Counted from the first letter of the stretch, positions 54,583 to 63,873 are shown. The stretch: 64,000 nucleotides of DNA from JAXMAF01 sp046350555 (GCA_046350555.1 JAXMAF010000017.1:1-64000), one strand, 5' to 3'. Notes: generated from the sequence alone by a model not told the origin. Numbers and translations: made by a program.

Positions 54583-55842
54583 TCAGCCGCGGGCGCCGGC
54601 CGCGCGACCGTCGACCAACTGGAGCACGGCCTCCGCGGCCTCCTCGGCCGGATGATGGCCCTCGTACGCCTTGACGATGCGTGCGAGCTCCTCGCTCTGC
54701 TGCGCAAGCCGGCGGCTGTCGCGCAGGAGCTCGCCGGCGGCGTGAACGACCGGACCGGCGCCGCCGGCGTGCGGAACGAACTCGGGACAGATCTCGCGCC
54801 CGGCGATGATGTTTGGCAGCAGTCGAAACGGGGTGCGCAGCAGGACCTTCGCGCCGAGGACGCTCGCGAGGCTGGTGCGATAGACGCCGATCATCGGCTT
54901 GCACTGCCGCGCCACGTCGAGCGTCACCGTCCCCGAGACGCAGAGCGCCAGATCGCACCAGCGGATCGCCGCGTCGAGCCCCCGCACGCCCGCGCCTGAG
55001 GTCACCGGAGCGCCCGCCGCGCCTCCCGCGGCGCCGGTCGTCGGCGGAGTCGTCGCGGATGGTTCGGCGCCCTCCAGCTCGCTGCCCGAGATCATGTGCA
55101 GGCCCGTCGGGAAGACGGGCACCTTCCGGCGCACGATCGCGGCGAGCCCCGGATTGGCCGCGACGATGACGCCGGCCATGCCTCCGTGGCGCCCCTGGAG
55201 CTCGATGAACGCCGCGACGAGCAGGCGGATGTTCCTGGCCACCTCGCTGCTGCGGCTTCCCGGAAGGATGGCGACCTTCGGCCCGCCGCGCGGCAGCGCC
55301 GCGGCGCGCTCCGCGAGGGCCCGCTCGTCGAGGACGCGGTTCAGGACCGGATGGCCGATGAAGCGCGCCGGCACGCCGCGCTCGGTGAACCAGCGCTTCT
55401 CGAACGGCAGCAGGCAGAGCACGACGCTGGTGAGCTTCTTGAGCTTGCCGAGCCGCCACGCCCCCCACGCCCAGAGCTGCGGCGCCGCGAGATGGACCAC
55501 CCGCGCCCCGCGCGCCCGCATGATGCGCGCAATCGGGAAGTTCGCCGCGGGCGAGTCGACCGCGACGTGGCAGACGACGCGGTACTGCGCCGACCAGCGC
55601 TTGATCCGTGCGACGACGCCGCGCACCGAGGCGGCCTTGCCGACGGCGCCGAGTCCCATCGACCCGTCGTCGCTGGTGCGCTCGACGATCGCCGCCCCGG
55701 CCGCCTCCATGCGCGGCCCGCCGACGGCGTAGACGCGCAGGTCGGGCCGCAGGCGCCGCAGCGCCGCGATGACCGGCGCCGCCAGGGCGTCGCCGCTCGG
55801 CTCGAACGCCGTGAAGAGGATCGCGGGCGATTGCTCGGCCAC
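54583..55842 (-). CDS. lpxB: Lipid-A-disaccharide synthase
   Basis: 419 residues from GTG at 55842 (VAEQSPAILFTAFEPSGDALAAPVI). LpxB motifs: EPSGD near the N-terminus (usual GEPSGD), YAVGGPRMEAAGA, MGLGAVGKAASV, the AAPQLWAWGAWRLGKLKK region, LPFEKRWFTERGVPARFIGHPVL, LPGSRSSEV and AIRWCDLALCVSGTVTLDVA. It condenses UDP-diacylglucosamine with lipid X, giving the lipid A disaccharide at the inner membrane. A ~35-residue low-complexity insert (SATTPPTTGAAGGAAG) is unusual. Longer upstream reading runs into palindromic repeats and is rejected. Confidence 0.93.
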   Translation of the reverse strand: MAEQSPAILFTAFEPSGDALAAPVIAALRRLRPDLRVYAVGGPRMEAAGAAIVERTSDDGSMGLGAVGKAASVRGVVARIKRWSAQYRVVCHVAVDSPAANFPIARIMRARGARVVHLAAPQLWAWGAWRLGKLKKLTSVVLCLLPFEKRWFTERGVPARFIGHPVLNRVLDERALAERAAALPRGGPKVAILPGSRSSEVARNIRLLVAAFIELQGRHGGMAGVIVAANPGLAAIVRRKVPVFPTGLHMISGSELEGAEPSATTPPTTGAAGGAAGAPVTSGAGVRGLDAAIRWCDLALCVSGTVTLDVARQCKPMIGVYRTSLASVLGAKVLLRTPFRLLPNIIAGREICPEFVPHAGGAGPVVHAAGELLRDSRRLAQQSEELARIVKAYEGHHPAEEAAEAVLQLVDGRAAGARG

Positions 55843-55875
55843 CGTGGCGAGAGGATAACGCCTGGCGTGTTCGTG

Positions 55876-55931
55876 CGCATCACGCGCGTCCCGGTTGATG
55901 CTCGCGTTCCAGCCAACGCAATTCCGTGGTG
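55876..55931. repeat. Partial, internally deleted family 1 repeat
   Basis: ATCACGCGCGTCCCGGTTGATGCTCGCG resembles the right end of family 1 copies (GATACGCGTCCCAGTTGATTCTCGCG) read inverted, followed directly by CCAACGCAATTCCGTGGTGAGA from the core. It abuts the full copy, forming a tandem pair upstream of lpxB. Confidence 0.65.
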
Positions 55932-56039
55932 AGACGCGTTCCAGTTGACTCTCGCGCGCCACCCAACCCAATTCAGCCGTGAGACACCGCTGTGGGCAAC
56001 AGGGGTCGAACGCATGGAGGTCCACTGGAATCCGTGTCA
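55930..56039 (-). repeat. Interspersed palindromic repeat family 1, copy e
   Basis: 110 bp in reverse orientation: TGAGACGCGTTCCAG at the left and CCACTGGAATCCGTGTCA at the right. The last bases give the stop codon TGA of the gluzincin-like gene on the minus strand. Confidence 0.85.
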
Positions 56040-57620
56040 GTCATTGAACCGATGATGCTCGACCACCGATCCGACCAGCCGGGCCAGCGGAATGCCGAAG
56101 ACCTCCTTGAGCGCCTCGCGCCACTCCTGGCCGCGCTTCACCGCCTCGACCCACGCGGCGAACTGCGCCGGCCGCTCGAGCATCATGGCGTCCACGATGA
56201 TGCGACCGACCGACGGTCCGACGCCCTCCATGCCGAGCGCCGGCGTGCCGACCGCGGGCCCCGGCCAGCCGGGGTCGTGGTAGCCGCTGTTGACGATCCT
56301 GGCGACGTCGCCCCCGTTGCGCATGAAGTTCATCGCGTCCCGCCGCCGCGCCACCAGCTCGAAGAACTCCGGCGCGGCGCGGGCCGCGAAGTGCTGCGCG
56401 AGTCCCTCGTTGGCCCACGGTGGAAGCCGCAGGGCGCTCACGTGTCGATGGAGCAGGCCGTGCACGAGCTGGGTCGCGAGCCGCACGTGCAGGTCGGGTC
56501 CGGAGCTGCGCGCGAAGGCGACGACCACCACCTTGGCGCCGATGCAGTGGCACATCGCGGTCGCGTCGGGCTTGTCGACCTGAAGGAAGACCCGCTGCTG
56601 GAGACGGCGGAACTCCGCGCGGTCGGAGGTGATGAAGATCACGATCTTGCCCCACGGATCGGGCGCAGCGCTGCGCGTCGCAAGCGACTTGCGCACGTCG
56701 GCCACCACCCGTTCGAGCTGCACCGCAAGCTGCGCCGTCTGGGCGCGAGGCAGGTCCGAATAGATGAGCAGGTGCTCCGACTCGACCGGCGCCATCGCGG
56801 GGATCCCCGCCAGCGAGAGAACCGCCTCCGCGTCGTCGCGGAGCAGCTCGACCGCGCCGCGAGCCTCCGACGGCGTGAGCGCCCGCCACGGCGCCGCGGG
56901 ATAGGTCCGCCCCTCGGGATCGTCGAGCCGGAGACGGTCGGGATCCGGCGCCGCCTCCGTCGCGGCGCTGCGCGCCGCCTCCTGGCGCGCCGCGGCGATC
57001 TGCGGCTCGACCGCGCGATCGATGGCGCGGGCGCGCCGAAACATCGTCTCGGCGAGGCCGGCGCCGCCCGGCGAGAGCAGCAGCACGCGTCCAAGCGCGA
57101 CCCAGTCGCCGGCGTCCTCCGCGTTCATGAGCCGTTGGAAGAGCTGGGCGGTGTCGGCGGGACGCAGATCCGTCCAGCGGCGATAGCCGAAGCTTCCCAC
57201 GACGCCGTTGCGGCTCCACGCGGTGACCGTCCCGGTGATCGCCACGCCGTCGGCCAGGCGAACGCGCACGACGAACGGCGCCGCGACTTCCGTCAGTTCC
57301 TCGACGGATTCCTGGGCCACCGGCACCGACGGCGCGGGCTGCGGCGCCGACTTCCCCGCTGGCTTCGATCCGGGCGCTCCGGCGCTGCTGGCACGATCGG
57401 GCGTTCGTCGATCGGATGCCCCCCCATCGGAGCGGGCTGGATCGGAGCGAACTGGATCGGGGCGAGCCGGATCGGAGCGAACTGGATCGGAGCGAGCTGG
57501 ATCGGGGCGCGCCGGATCGACACCCGCGCGATCGAAGGCCGCCCGTTCGACGGCGCAGACCGTTGGCGCGATCCACGTCGCCGTCACCGCGACCGCCAAC
57601 ATGGCAGCCGTCGTGCTCAT
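56037..57620 (-). CDS. Secreted gluzincin-like (DUF1570-type) protein with degenerate zinc motif
   Basis: 527 residues from ATG at 57620. The signal peptide (AAMLAVAVTATWIAPTVCA) is followed by an Asp-Pro-Ala-Arg-Ser repeat region (~residues 35-65, DPARPDPARSD...) and a strand-rich domain. The C-terminal half resembles peptidase-MA/DUF1570 proteins: HLLIYSDLPRAQTAQLAVQLERVV, KIVIFITSDRAEFRRL, then LVHGLLHRHVSALRLPPWANEGLAQHFA. The usual H-E-x-x-H is H-G-L-L-H here, so the general base is missing and activity is doubtful, though the downstream W-x-N-E-G-L-A-Q zinc-ligand region is kept. The stop codon lies in a palindromic repeat. Confidence 0.8.
   Translation of the reverse strand: MSTTAAMLAVAVTATWIAPTVCAVERAAFDRAGVDPARPDPARSDPVRSDPARPDPVRSDPARSDGGASDRRTPDRASSAGAPGSKPAGKSAPQPAPSVPVAQESVEELTEVAAPFVVRVRLADGVAITGTVTAWSRNGVVGSFGYRRWTDLRPADTAQLFQRLMNAEDAGDWVALGRVLLLSPGGAGLAETMFRRARAIDRAVEPQIAAARQEAARSAATEAAPDPDRLRLDDPEGRTYPAAPWRALTPSEARGAVELLRDDAEAVLSLAGIPAMAPVESEHLLIYSDLPRAQTAQLAVQLERVVADVRKSLATRSAAPDPWGKIVIFITSDRAEFRRLQQRVFLQVDKPDATAMCHCIGAKVVVVAFARSSGPDLHVRLATQLVHGLLHRHVSALRLPPWANEGLAQHFAARAAPEFFELVARRRDAMNFMRNGGDVARIVNSGYHDPGWPGPAVGTPALGMEGVGPSVGRIIVDAMMLERPAQFAAWVEAVKRGQEWREALKEVFGIPLARLVGSVVEHHRFND
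57420..57530 (-). repeat. Tandem 15-bp repeat coding Asp-Pro-Ala/Val-Arg-Ser/Pro
   Basis: About seven units of GGATCGGAGCGAACT or GGATCGGGGCGAGCC-type sequence (plus strand) encode the linker after the signal peptide of the gluzincin-like protein. Probable slippage-prone linker. Confidence 0.85.
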
Positions 57621-58008
57621 CCGGGAACCTCGAGCGATCCAGCGCCATCGATCGCCGTCGCGGACGATCGCGTCGCGTCGCGTCGTCCCTCGCGCGGTTC
57701 GCGCGACCCGCGCCATCCGCGGCGGCGACACGATCGTCTCCAGCCACGGCGCACGCCGCATCCGCGGCGCGCGAACCGGGCATGCCACTTGCAGCGAAGT
57801 GATGAATGGGCCCGCCGCGCGCGCGCGAGGTTCGATCCGAAGGCCGCTACGATTTGTCGGCCCATCGTCTCGATCCGGCGCGATCGCGCGAAGCGGCCGC
57901 ACGTCGTCCCGCCTGTCCGCCACTTCACGCACGCACGTCGTCCCGTTCACGGCAAGCACACCTCCACCCTCCGGCACGTCCGCGGCGTGCCCACGCAGGA
58001 GCCTTCGA
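57621..58008. other. Divergent promoter region between the gluzincin-like gene and clpC
   Basis: About 390 GC-rich bases. CTACGATTTG near 57848 could be a -10 region for clpC, but no matching -35 is evident, and I see no CtsR or CIRCE-type operator. No gene is supported. Confidence 0.4.
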
Positions 58009-60657
58009 ATGTTCGAGCGTCTCACCGATCGGGCCCGCAAGGTCATGGCCCTGGCCAACCAGGAGGCCCAGCGCTTCAACCACGAGTACATCGGCACGGA
58101 GCACATCCTGCTGGGTCTCGTGAAGGAAGGGTCCGGTGTCGGCGCCAACGTGCTGAAGAACCTGGACATCGACCTGCGCAAGGTGCGCCTCGAGGTCGAG
58201 AAGCTGGTCAAGAGCGGCCCTGAGATGGTCACGATGGGGAAGCTCCCGCAGACGCCGCGCGCCAAGAAGGTCATCGAATACGCGATCGAGGAGGCGCGCA
58301 ACCTCAACCACAACTACGTCGGCACCGAGCACCTGCTGCTGGGCCTGCTGCGCGAGCACGATGGCGTGGCCGCGCAGGTTCTCATGAATCTTGGCCTCAA
58401 GCTCGAGGAAGTGCGCGAGGAGGTGCTGAATCTTCTCGGCGCCGGCGTCGAGAGCGAGGAGACGACCTCGCAGCCCCCGCCGGAGACGCCGGAGCCCCAG
58501 GCGTCCGGAGGCGGCGAGCCGACCGGCGGACCGCAGGCCCGCAACCGCAAGAGCAAGACGCCCGCGCTGGACAGCTTCGGGCGCGACCTCACCGAGCTCG
58601 CCCGCGCCGGCGAGCTCGACCCGGTCATCGGCCGCAAGGACGAGATCGAGCGGCTGGTGCAGATCCTCTGCCGCCGCACGAAGAACAACCCGGTGCTGCT
58701 CGGCGAGGCCGGCGTCGGCAAGACCGCCATCGTCGAGGGGCTGGCGCAGCGCATCATCTCGCAGGACGTTCCCGACATCCTCCACGACCGTCGGCTCGTG
58801 GTGCTCGACCTGGCGATGATGGTCGCCGGCACCAAGTACCGCGGGCAGTTCGAGGAGCGCATCAAGGCGGTCATGAACGAGGTCCGCCGCGCCAAGAACA
58901 TCATCCTCTTCATCGACGAGCTGCACACCCTCGTCGGGGCGGGCGGCGCGGAGGGCGCCATCGACGCCTCGAACGTCCTCAAGCCGGCGCTCTCGCGCGG
59001 CGAGATCCAGTGCATCGGCGCGACCACGTACGACGAGTACCGCAAGTACATCGAGAAGGATGCGGCGCTGGAGCGGCGATTCCAGTCGATCGCCGTCGAG
59101 CCACCGTCGCCCGAGCAGACCGTGGAGATCCTCAAGGGGCTCCGCGAGCGATACGCCTCGCACCACCGCGTGAAGATCACCGACGAGGCGCTGCGCGCCG
59201 CCGTCGAGCTCTCCGGGCGCTACATCCCCGGGCGCGTGCAGCCGGACAAGTCGATCGACGTGATCGACGAGGCCGGCGCGCGGCTCCGGCTCAAGAGCAT
59301 GACCAAGCCGCCGGACCTCGCGGATCTCGAGGCCCGGATCGAGCGGCTCTCGATCGAGAAGGACGAGGCGGTCAAGAACGCCGACTACGAGCGCGCGGCC
59401 GAGCTGCGCGACCAGGCGGAGAAGCTGCGCAAGGAGAAGGAGCGGCTCCAGGTCGCGTGGCGCGAGCGCATGAACGAGGTCGACGGCGTCGTCGACGAGA
59501 ACGTCATCGCCGAGGTCGTCTCGAAGATGACCGGTGTTCCGCTGACGCGCCTCGAGAAGGTCGAGTCCGAGCGGCTCCTGCACCTCGAGGACGAGCTGCA
59601 CAAGTCCGTCGTGAGCCAGGACGAGGCGGTGAAGGCCGTCGCCCGGGCGATCCGCAAGGCCCGCTCGGGACTGAAGGATCCGCGGCGCCCGATGGGCTCG
59701 TTCATCTTCATCGGTCCCTCCGGCGTCGGCAAGACGCTCCTCGCGAAGTCGCTCGCCGAGTTCATGTTCGGCAACCCCGACGCGCTCGTCTACCTCGACA
59801 TGAGCGAGTACATGGAGAAGCACAACGTCAGCCGACTCATCGGCGCGCCGCCGGGCTACGTCGGATACGAGGAGGGCGGACAGCTCACCGAGCGCATCCG
59901 GCGCCGGCCGTACGCGGTCGTCCTGCTCGACGAGATCGAGAAGGCGCATCCCGACGTCTTCAACATGCTGCTTCAGATCATGGAGGAGGGTCGTCTCACG
60001 GACAGCTTCGGCCGCCACGTGGACTTCAAGAACACGATCCTCATCATGACCAGCAACATCGGCGCGGACCTCATCAAGGGCGGCGCCAACTTCGGCTTCA
60101 CGCCGCGCGAGGAGGTTCGCGACTACGAGAAGATGAAGAAGCAGCTCAACTCCGAGGTCGAGAAGTTCTTCCGGCCGGAGTTCATCAACCGCCTCGACGA
60201 GACGATCGTCTTCCGTCCGCTCGTGAAGGAGGATCTCAACAAGATCATCGAGATCGAGCTCTCGAAGGTGCGCAAGCGACTCGGCGAGAAGGGCATGAAG
60301 CTCGACCTGGACCAGACCGCCAAGGACTTCCTGATCGACCGTGGCTACAACCCCGACTTCGGCGCGCGTCCGCTGCGCCGGGCGATCGGGCAGTTCATCG
60401 AGGACCCGCTCGCCGAGTCGCTGCTGAGCGGCGAGTTCACGTCGGGCGACCTGATCGTCGTGGTGCGCAAGCCGGAGGCGGAGAACCTCTTCTTCGAGGT
60501 GAAGAAGCTCGACGCGGCCGCGCCAACGCCGCCGCCGTCGGAGCCGGCCGCGCGCCCGCGAAGACGGGCTGACGACGCGACCGGCCGACGCCGGTTCGAC
60601 GCCGCGACCGCCGTCGCGCGGCGCCGCGCCCGCAGCCGTCCAGGATCCCTCCGATGA
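58009..60657 (+). CDS. clpC: ATP-dependent Clp protease ATP-binding subunit ClpC
   Basis: 882 residues from ATG at 58009, with GCAGGAG 9 bases upstream. Two N-terminal Clp repeats (FERLTDRARKVMALANQEAQRFNHEYIGTEHILLGL and VIEYAIEEARNLNHNYVGTEHLLLGLL) precede two AAA+ modules: Walker A GEAGVGKT and GPSGVGKT, Walker B IILFIDELHTL and VVLLDEIEKAHP. A UVR-type helix pair sits between them (ADYERAAELRDQAEKLRKEKERLQ), which marks ClpC rather than ClpB. VGF-like ClpP loop candidates occur before the second module's end. It unfolds proteins for ClpP. The last ~45 residues are a basic extension (RRRADDATGRRRFDAATAVARRRARSR) not typical of ClpC. Overlaps the next start by 4 bp. Confidence 0.96.
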   Translation: MFERLTDRARKVMALANQEAQRFNHEYIGTEHILLGLVKEGSGVGANVLKNLDIDLRKVRLEVEKLVKSGPEMVTMGKLPQTPRAKKVIEYAIEEARNLNHNYVGTEHLLLGLLREHDGVAAQVLMNLGLKLEEVREEVLNLLGAGVESEETTSQPPPETPEPQASGGGEPTGGPQARNRKSKTPALDSFGRDLTELARAGELDPVIGRKDEIERLVQILCRRTKNNPVLLGEAGVGKTAIVEGLAQRIISQDVPDILHDRRLVVLDLAMMVAGTKYRGQFEERIKAVMNEVRRAKNIILFIDELHTLVGAGGAEGAIDASNVLKPALSRGEIQCIGATTYDEYRKYIEKDAALERRFQSIAVEPPSPEQTVEILKGLRERYASHHRVKITDEALRAAVELSGRYIPGRVQPDKSIDVIDEAGARLRLKSMTKPPDLADLEARIERLSIEKDEAVKNADYERAAELRDQAEKLRKEKERLQVAWRERMNEVDGVVDENVIAEVVSKMTGVPLTRLEKVESERLLHLEDELHKSVVSQDEAVKAVARAIRKARSGLKDPRRPMGSFIFIGPSGVGKTLLAKSLAEFMFGNPDALVYLDMSEYMEKHNVSRLIGAPPGYVGYEEGGQLTERIRRRPYAVVLLDEIEKAHPDVFNMLLQIMEEGRLTDSFGRHVDFKNTILIMTSNIGADLIKGGANFGFTPREEVRDYEKMKKQLNSEVEKFFRPEFINRLDETIVFRPLVKEDLNKIIEIELSKVRKRLGEKGMKLDLDQTAKDFLIDRGYNPDFGARPLRRAIGQFIEDPLAESLLSGEFTSGDLIVVVRKPEAENLFFEVKKLDAAAPTPPPSEPAARPRRRADDATGRRRFDAATAVARRRARSRPGSLR

Positions 60658-61658
60658 CGGAGCAGATGTCGCTCTTCGGCGAGGATCCGGCGGCCGCGGC
60701 CAAGCCGCTCGTCGTCGCGGCGCCCATCCCACCCGATCTGGTCGCGCTCGCTGCGCGGCTTCCTCCGCGGTTGCGGCTCGGGACCTCGTCGTGGACCTAT
60801 CCGGGATGGACGGGCGTCTACGCGGCGCCCGGCGGCACGCCCGTCACCAGGCACGCGCTCGCGTACGACGGCCTCGCGATCTTCGCCGCGCATCCGTTGT
60901 TGCGGACCGTCTCGATCGACCGCGCGTTCCATGGCCCGATTCCCGCGGCGACCTATGCGCGCTACGCGGCGCTCGTCCCCGACGCGTTCCGCTTCACGAT
61001 CAAGGTCCATCGGGACGTGACGTCGCCGAGCAACATCGATGGAACGCCCAACCCGCGCTTCCTCGACGCGGCGCACGCCCGCGAGACGATCGCCGTCGCG
61101 ACCGATGCGCTCCGCGACAAGGCCGGGATGATCGTGCTCCAGTTCCCGCCGCTTCGGCTCGCCGGACTCGGCGGAGCGAGTGGCTTCATCGACCGGCTGG
61201 AGCGCTTCCTCGCGGCGCTGCGGTCGCCCGGTCCGGCGGCCGCCACGCCGCTCGTCGCCGTCGAGGTGCGCAACGCGGAGATCCTGCGACCACCGCACGT
61301 CGACCGCCACGCCGCGGCGCTGCGCCGCACCGGCGCGATCCACTGCTACAACCTGCATCCGGGCGTGCCCGAGCTCGCCGAGCAGTGCGCCGCCATCCCG
61401 CCCGCGTCGCAGCGCGACATCCTCGTTCGCTGGATGCTCCGGCGCAACCACCGCTACGAGGAGGCCGCCGAGGCCTATCGCCCGTTCGATCGCCTCGTCG
61501 AGCCCGACGAACCGTCGCGCGCCGCGGTCGCCGATCTCATCCACGTCGCCGCCGCGCTCGGCCGCGACACCTGGGTGATCGCCAACAACAAGGCCGAGGG
61601 CAGCTCGGTGCCGACGCTGATCGAGCTGGCGCGGGAGGTCGTTCGACGCCTGGGATGA
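60654..61658 (+). CDS. DUF72 (YecE-like) TIM-barrel protein
   Basis: 334 residues from ATG at 60654, which overlaps the clpC stop (ATGA). After ~40 variable residues comes the DUF72 fold: LRLGTSSWTYPGWTGVYA, LRTVSIDRAFHGPIPAATYARYAALVPDAFRFTIKVHRDVTSP, AGMIVLQFPPLR, LVAVEVRNAEIL and HCYNLHPGVPELAEQ, near the usual C-terminal N-N-x-x-x-G-x-x-x-x-N region (WVIANNKAEGSSVPTLIEL). DUF72 proteins are widespread TIM barrels related to endonuclease IV folds with no confirmed activity. Translational coupling to clpC is unexpected. Confidence 0.92.
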   Translation: MTEQMSLFGEDPAAAAKPLVVAAPIPPDLVALAARLPPRLRLGTSSWTYPGWTGVYAAPGGTPVTRHALAYDGLAIFAAHPLLRTVSIDRAFHGPIPAATYARYAALVPDAFRFTIKVHRDVTSPSNIDGTPNPRFLDAAHARETIAVATDALRDKAGMIVLQFPPLRLAGLGGASGFIDRLERFLAALRSPGPAAATPLVAVEVRNAEILRPPHVDRHAAALRRTGAIHCYNLHPGVPELAEQCAAIPPASQRDILVRWMLRRNHRYEEAAEAYRPFDRLVEPDEPSRAAVADLIHVAAALGRDTWVIANNKAEGSSVPTLIELAREVVRRLG

Positions 61659-61980
61659 ACGAGGGCGCGCGGCGGGGCGCGCCGTCGATGGATCCGAAGC
61701 CGCCGCCGAGCGGAGCGGCGCCGCCACCGCGCCTCGCCGCGTCGGCGCCCCATGCGGCTGGTCGCGCGCTCGCTGCAAGCGTTCGCCGCCGCCGCGACCT
61801 TCCATGTTCGGCGGGCGTCGTCGATGCGATCGTCGCGCGTGCAGCCACGTCATACGGATTCCAGCAGACCTCCATGCGCTCGACCCCTCTCGCCCAGAGC
61901 GGCGTCTCACGGCGGAATTGGGTTGGGTGGGGCGCGAGAGTCAACTGGGACACGTATCAGGTTCCCGCGGAGCTTCATCC
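61659..61980. other. Intergenic region with family 1 repeat
   Basis: About 320 bases. The left part is GC-rich without a credible gene; the right part is a palindromic repeat (61850-61959) only ~20 bp before the FG-GAP gene start. Confidence 0.5.
61850..61959 (+). repeat. Interspersed palindromic repeat family 1, copy f
   Basis: 110 bp, close to the family consensus: TCATACGGATTCCAGCAGACC at the left, core GACCCCTCTCGCCCAG...GGCGGAATTGGGTTGG, and CAACTGGGACACGTATCA at the right. Located immediately upstream of a gene rather than after one. Confidence 0.9.
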
Positions 61981-63744
61981 ATGTTCCCGTGCAGCGTCGC
62001 CGTCGCGTTCGTCCTCGCCGGAATCGCCGGTGTGACCGCCCAGACCGATTGGTCCGGCGGGCCCGGCCTCCCGGGTCCCGTGCCAAGCTGGGGCGATCGC
62101 TTCGACGACTCGGCCAACACCAGTTGGCGCTCGATCCCGGGCCAGCTCGCCCTCTCGTCGACCCCGCTGCCGGCGACCGTGCCGCATGTGTTGACCGGCG
62201 GATTGACGGTGGCCAACGGCGTGCACGCCGCGGACATCGATGGCGACGGCGACGCCGATGTCGTCATCGCGCAGTACCTTTCGCTCGGCTGGTGGGAGCG
62301 CCTGCCCAACGGCACGTGGACGAGCCACACCATCGCGACGAACTTCTGGGGCATGGCCGACGCGTTCGTGACGCACGCCGACATCGACCAGGATGGCGAC
62401 ACCGATCTCGTCGTCGCGACGTACTACGGTCCGCCCGAGGACGGGACGAACGGGCGCGTCACGTGGTTCGAGAACCTCGACGGCGCCGGGACGTCGTGGC
62501 AGGCGCACGTCGTCGAACAGGAGTTCTACGGCGTGAACACGGTCGTGGTCGGCGATGTGGACGGCGACGGCGACCTGGACCTCGTGGCCGACTCCTACCT
62601 CGCCTACAGCATCCCCGGGACGGACGACGTCATCTGGCTCGAGAACGCCGACGGGCGCGGCGACACGTGGATCCATCACACGATCGACGCGACCTACGAC
62701 AACGCGCTCTCGTGCGACCTGGCCGATGTCGATGGCGACGGCGATCTGGATGTCGTGGGTTCCACCGCGGGGTTGCCCCAGGCCAACCCCAGCAACGTCG
62801 TCTGGTGGGAGAACCACTCGGCGGGCGCCGGGCCGTGGACGCGCCATGTCATCCAATCGTCGTTCAGCTACGCGGAATCGGCCACCGCGATCGACATGGA
62901 CGGCGATGGCGACCTCGACGTCGTCGCCGCCAGCTACGACTTCAACCAGGTCGCGTGGTTCGAGAACGTGAATCCATTCGGCACCGCGTGGCCCAAGCAC
63001 GTCATCGCGCCCTTCGCGCATGTGATCGGCCTGCGGCTCGCCGACGTCGATGGCGACGGCGACATCGACGTGCTCGGCTACTCGCAGTTCCTCGCGTCGG
63101 GCGTGATCGCGTGGTGGCAGAAGACCGCGCCGACGGGCCTCGCCTGGACCCAGCGGATCGTCGCCACGGGGCTGGACTACCCGACGCTCGCGACAGGCGA
63201 CGTGAACCAGGACGGCAAGCTCGAGGTGATCGGATCCGATCAAGGCATGAGCGCCGGGCTGGGCAAGGTGCGCTGGTGGGACGTCACGCAGTTCAACCCC
63301 GCCGGAACATCGACCAGCTCGATCCTCGACGGCGGCGGCGGAGCGCTGTGGGATTCGATGACCCTCGATGCCACCCTTCCCGCATCGACGTCGCTGTCGA
63401 TCGACGTGCGCGCGTCCGACGATGCCTCCGACATGGGCCGCTGGACGACCGTCGCGCCCGGCGCACTCGCCGACGTCATCGATCCAACGGCGCGCTACTT
63501 CCAGTATCGAGTTGCGCTCGCCGGCGCGGATCCGTCCGCCTCGCCCATCGTGCGTGCGCTGAGCGTCTCGACGACCCCCGTCGGCTTCCCGGGCGACCTC
63601 GACCACGACGGCGTCGTGGACGGCGCCGACCTCGGCCTCCTGCTCGCGGCGTGGGGCTCGTCCGATGCCGACGCGGATCTCAATGCCGACGGCGTGGTCG
63701 ACGGCGCCGACCTCGGTGCGCTGCTCGCGGCCTGGGAGATGTGA
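61981..63744 (+). CDS. Secreted FG-GAP/VCBS-repeat protein with dockerin-like C-terminus
   Basis: 587 residues from ATG at 61981, directly after the repeat. Residues 1-~21 are a signal peptide (VAVAFVLAGIAGVTAQ). Residues ~85-430 contain about six FG-GAP/VCBS repeats with the calcium motif D-x-D-G-D-G-D-x-D (DIDGDGDADVV, DVDGDGDLDLVA, DMDGDGDLDVVAA) and the WFEN strand typical of VCBS proteins. A beta domain follows (~residues 440-540). The last ~45 residues are a dockerin-like pair (DLDHDGVVDGADLGLLLAAW, DLNADGVVDGADLGALLAAW). Same architecture as the protein at the left window edge. Its TGA stop is the first three bases of another repeat copy. Confidence 0.9.
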   Translation: MFPCSVAVAFVLAGIAGVTAQTDWSGGPGLPGPVPSWGDRFDDSANTSWRSIPGQLALSSTPLPATVPHVLTGGLTVANGVHAADIDGDGDADVVIAQYLSLGWWERLPNGTWTSHTIATNFWGMADAFVTHADIDQDGDTDLVVATYYGPPEDGTNGRVTWFENLDGAGTSWQAHVVEQEFYGVNTVVVGDVDGDGDLDLVADSYLAYSIPGTDDVIWLENADGRGDTWIHHTIDATYDNALSCDLADVDGDGDLDVVGSTAGLPQANPSNVVWWENHSAGAGPWTRHVIQSSFSYAESATAIDMDGDGDLDVVAASYDFNQVAWFENVNPFGTAWPKHVIAPFAHVIGLRLADVDGDGDIDVLGYSQFLASGVIAWWQKTAPTGLAWTQRIVATGLDYPTLATGDVNQDGKLEVIGSDQGMSAGLGKVRWWDVTQFNPAGTSTSSILDGGGGALWDSMTLDATLPASTSLSIDVRASDDASDMGRWTTVAPGALADVIDPTARYFQYRVALAGADPSASPIVRALSVSTTPVGFPGDLDHDGVVDGADLGLLLAAWGSSDADADLNADGVVDGADLGALLAAWEM

Positions 63745-63873
63745 TACGGATTCCAGCAGACCTCCATGCGTTCGACCCCTCTTGCCCACAGCGGCGTCTC
63801 ACGACGGAATTGGGTTGGGCGGGGCGCGAGAATCAACTGGGACACCCATCGAGAATCAACTGGGACGCGCATG
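63742..63873 (+). repeat. Interspersed palindromic repeat family 1, copy g, with duplicated right end
   Basis: Starts TGATACGGATTCCAGCAGACC, so its TGA is the stop codon of the FG-GAP gene. The full core is present. The right end (GAGAATCAACTGGGAC) occurs twice in tandem (63829 and 63851 regions), once followed by ACCCATC and once by GCGCATGA. From 63874 to the window end nothing is recognised. Confidence 0.9.

Noticed and set aside
54583..56025. Longer lpxB starting at 56025
   Set aside because: The extra ~60 residues would be encoded by palindromic repeats; the LpxB homology begins just after GTG 55842.
61766..61960. Short open frames reading RSTPLAQSGVSRRNWVGW inside family 1 repeats (also near 11951, 30192, 52021, 63766)
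   Set aside because: They arise from the repeat sequence itself and lack ribosome-binding sites; similarity among them reflects the DNA repeat.
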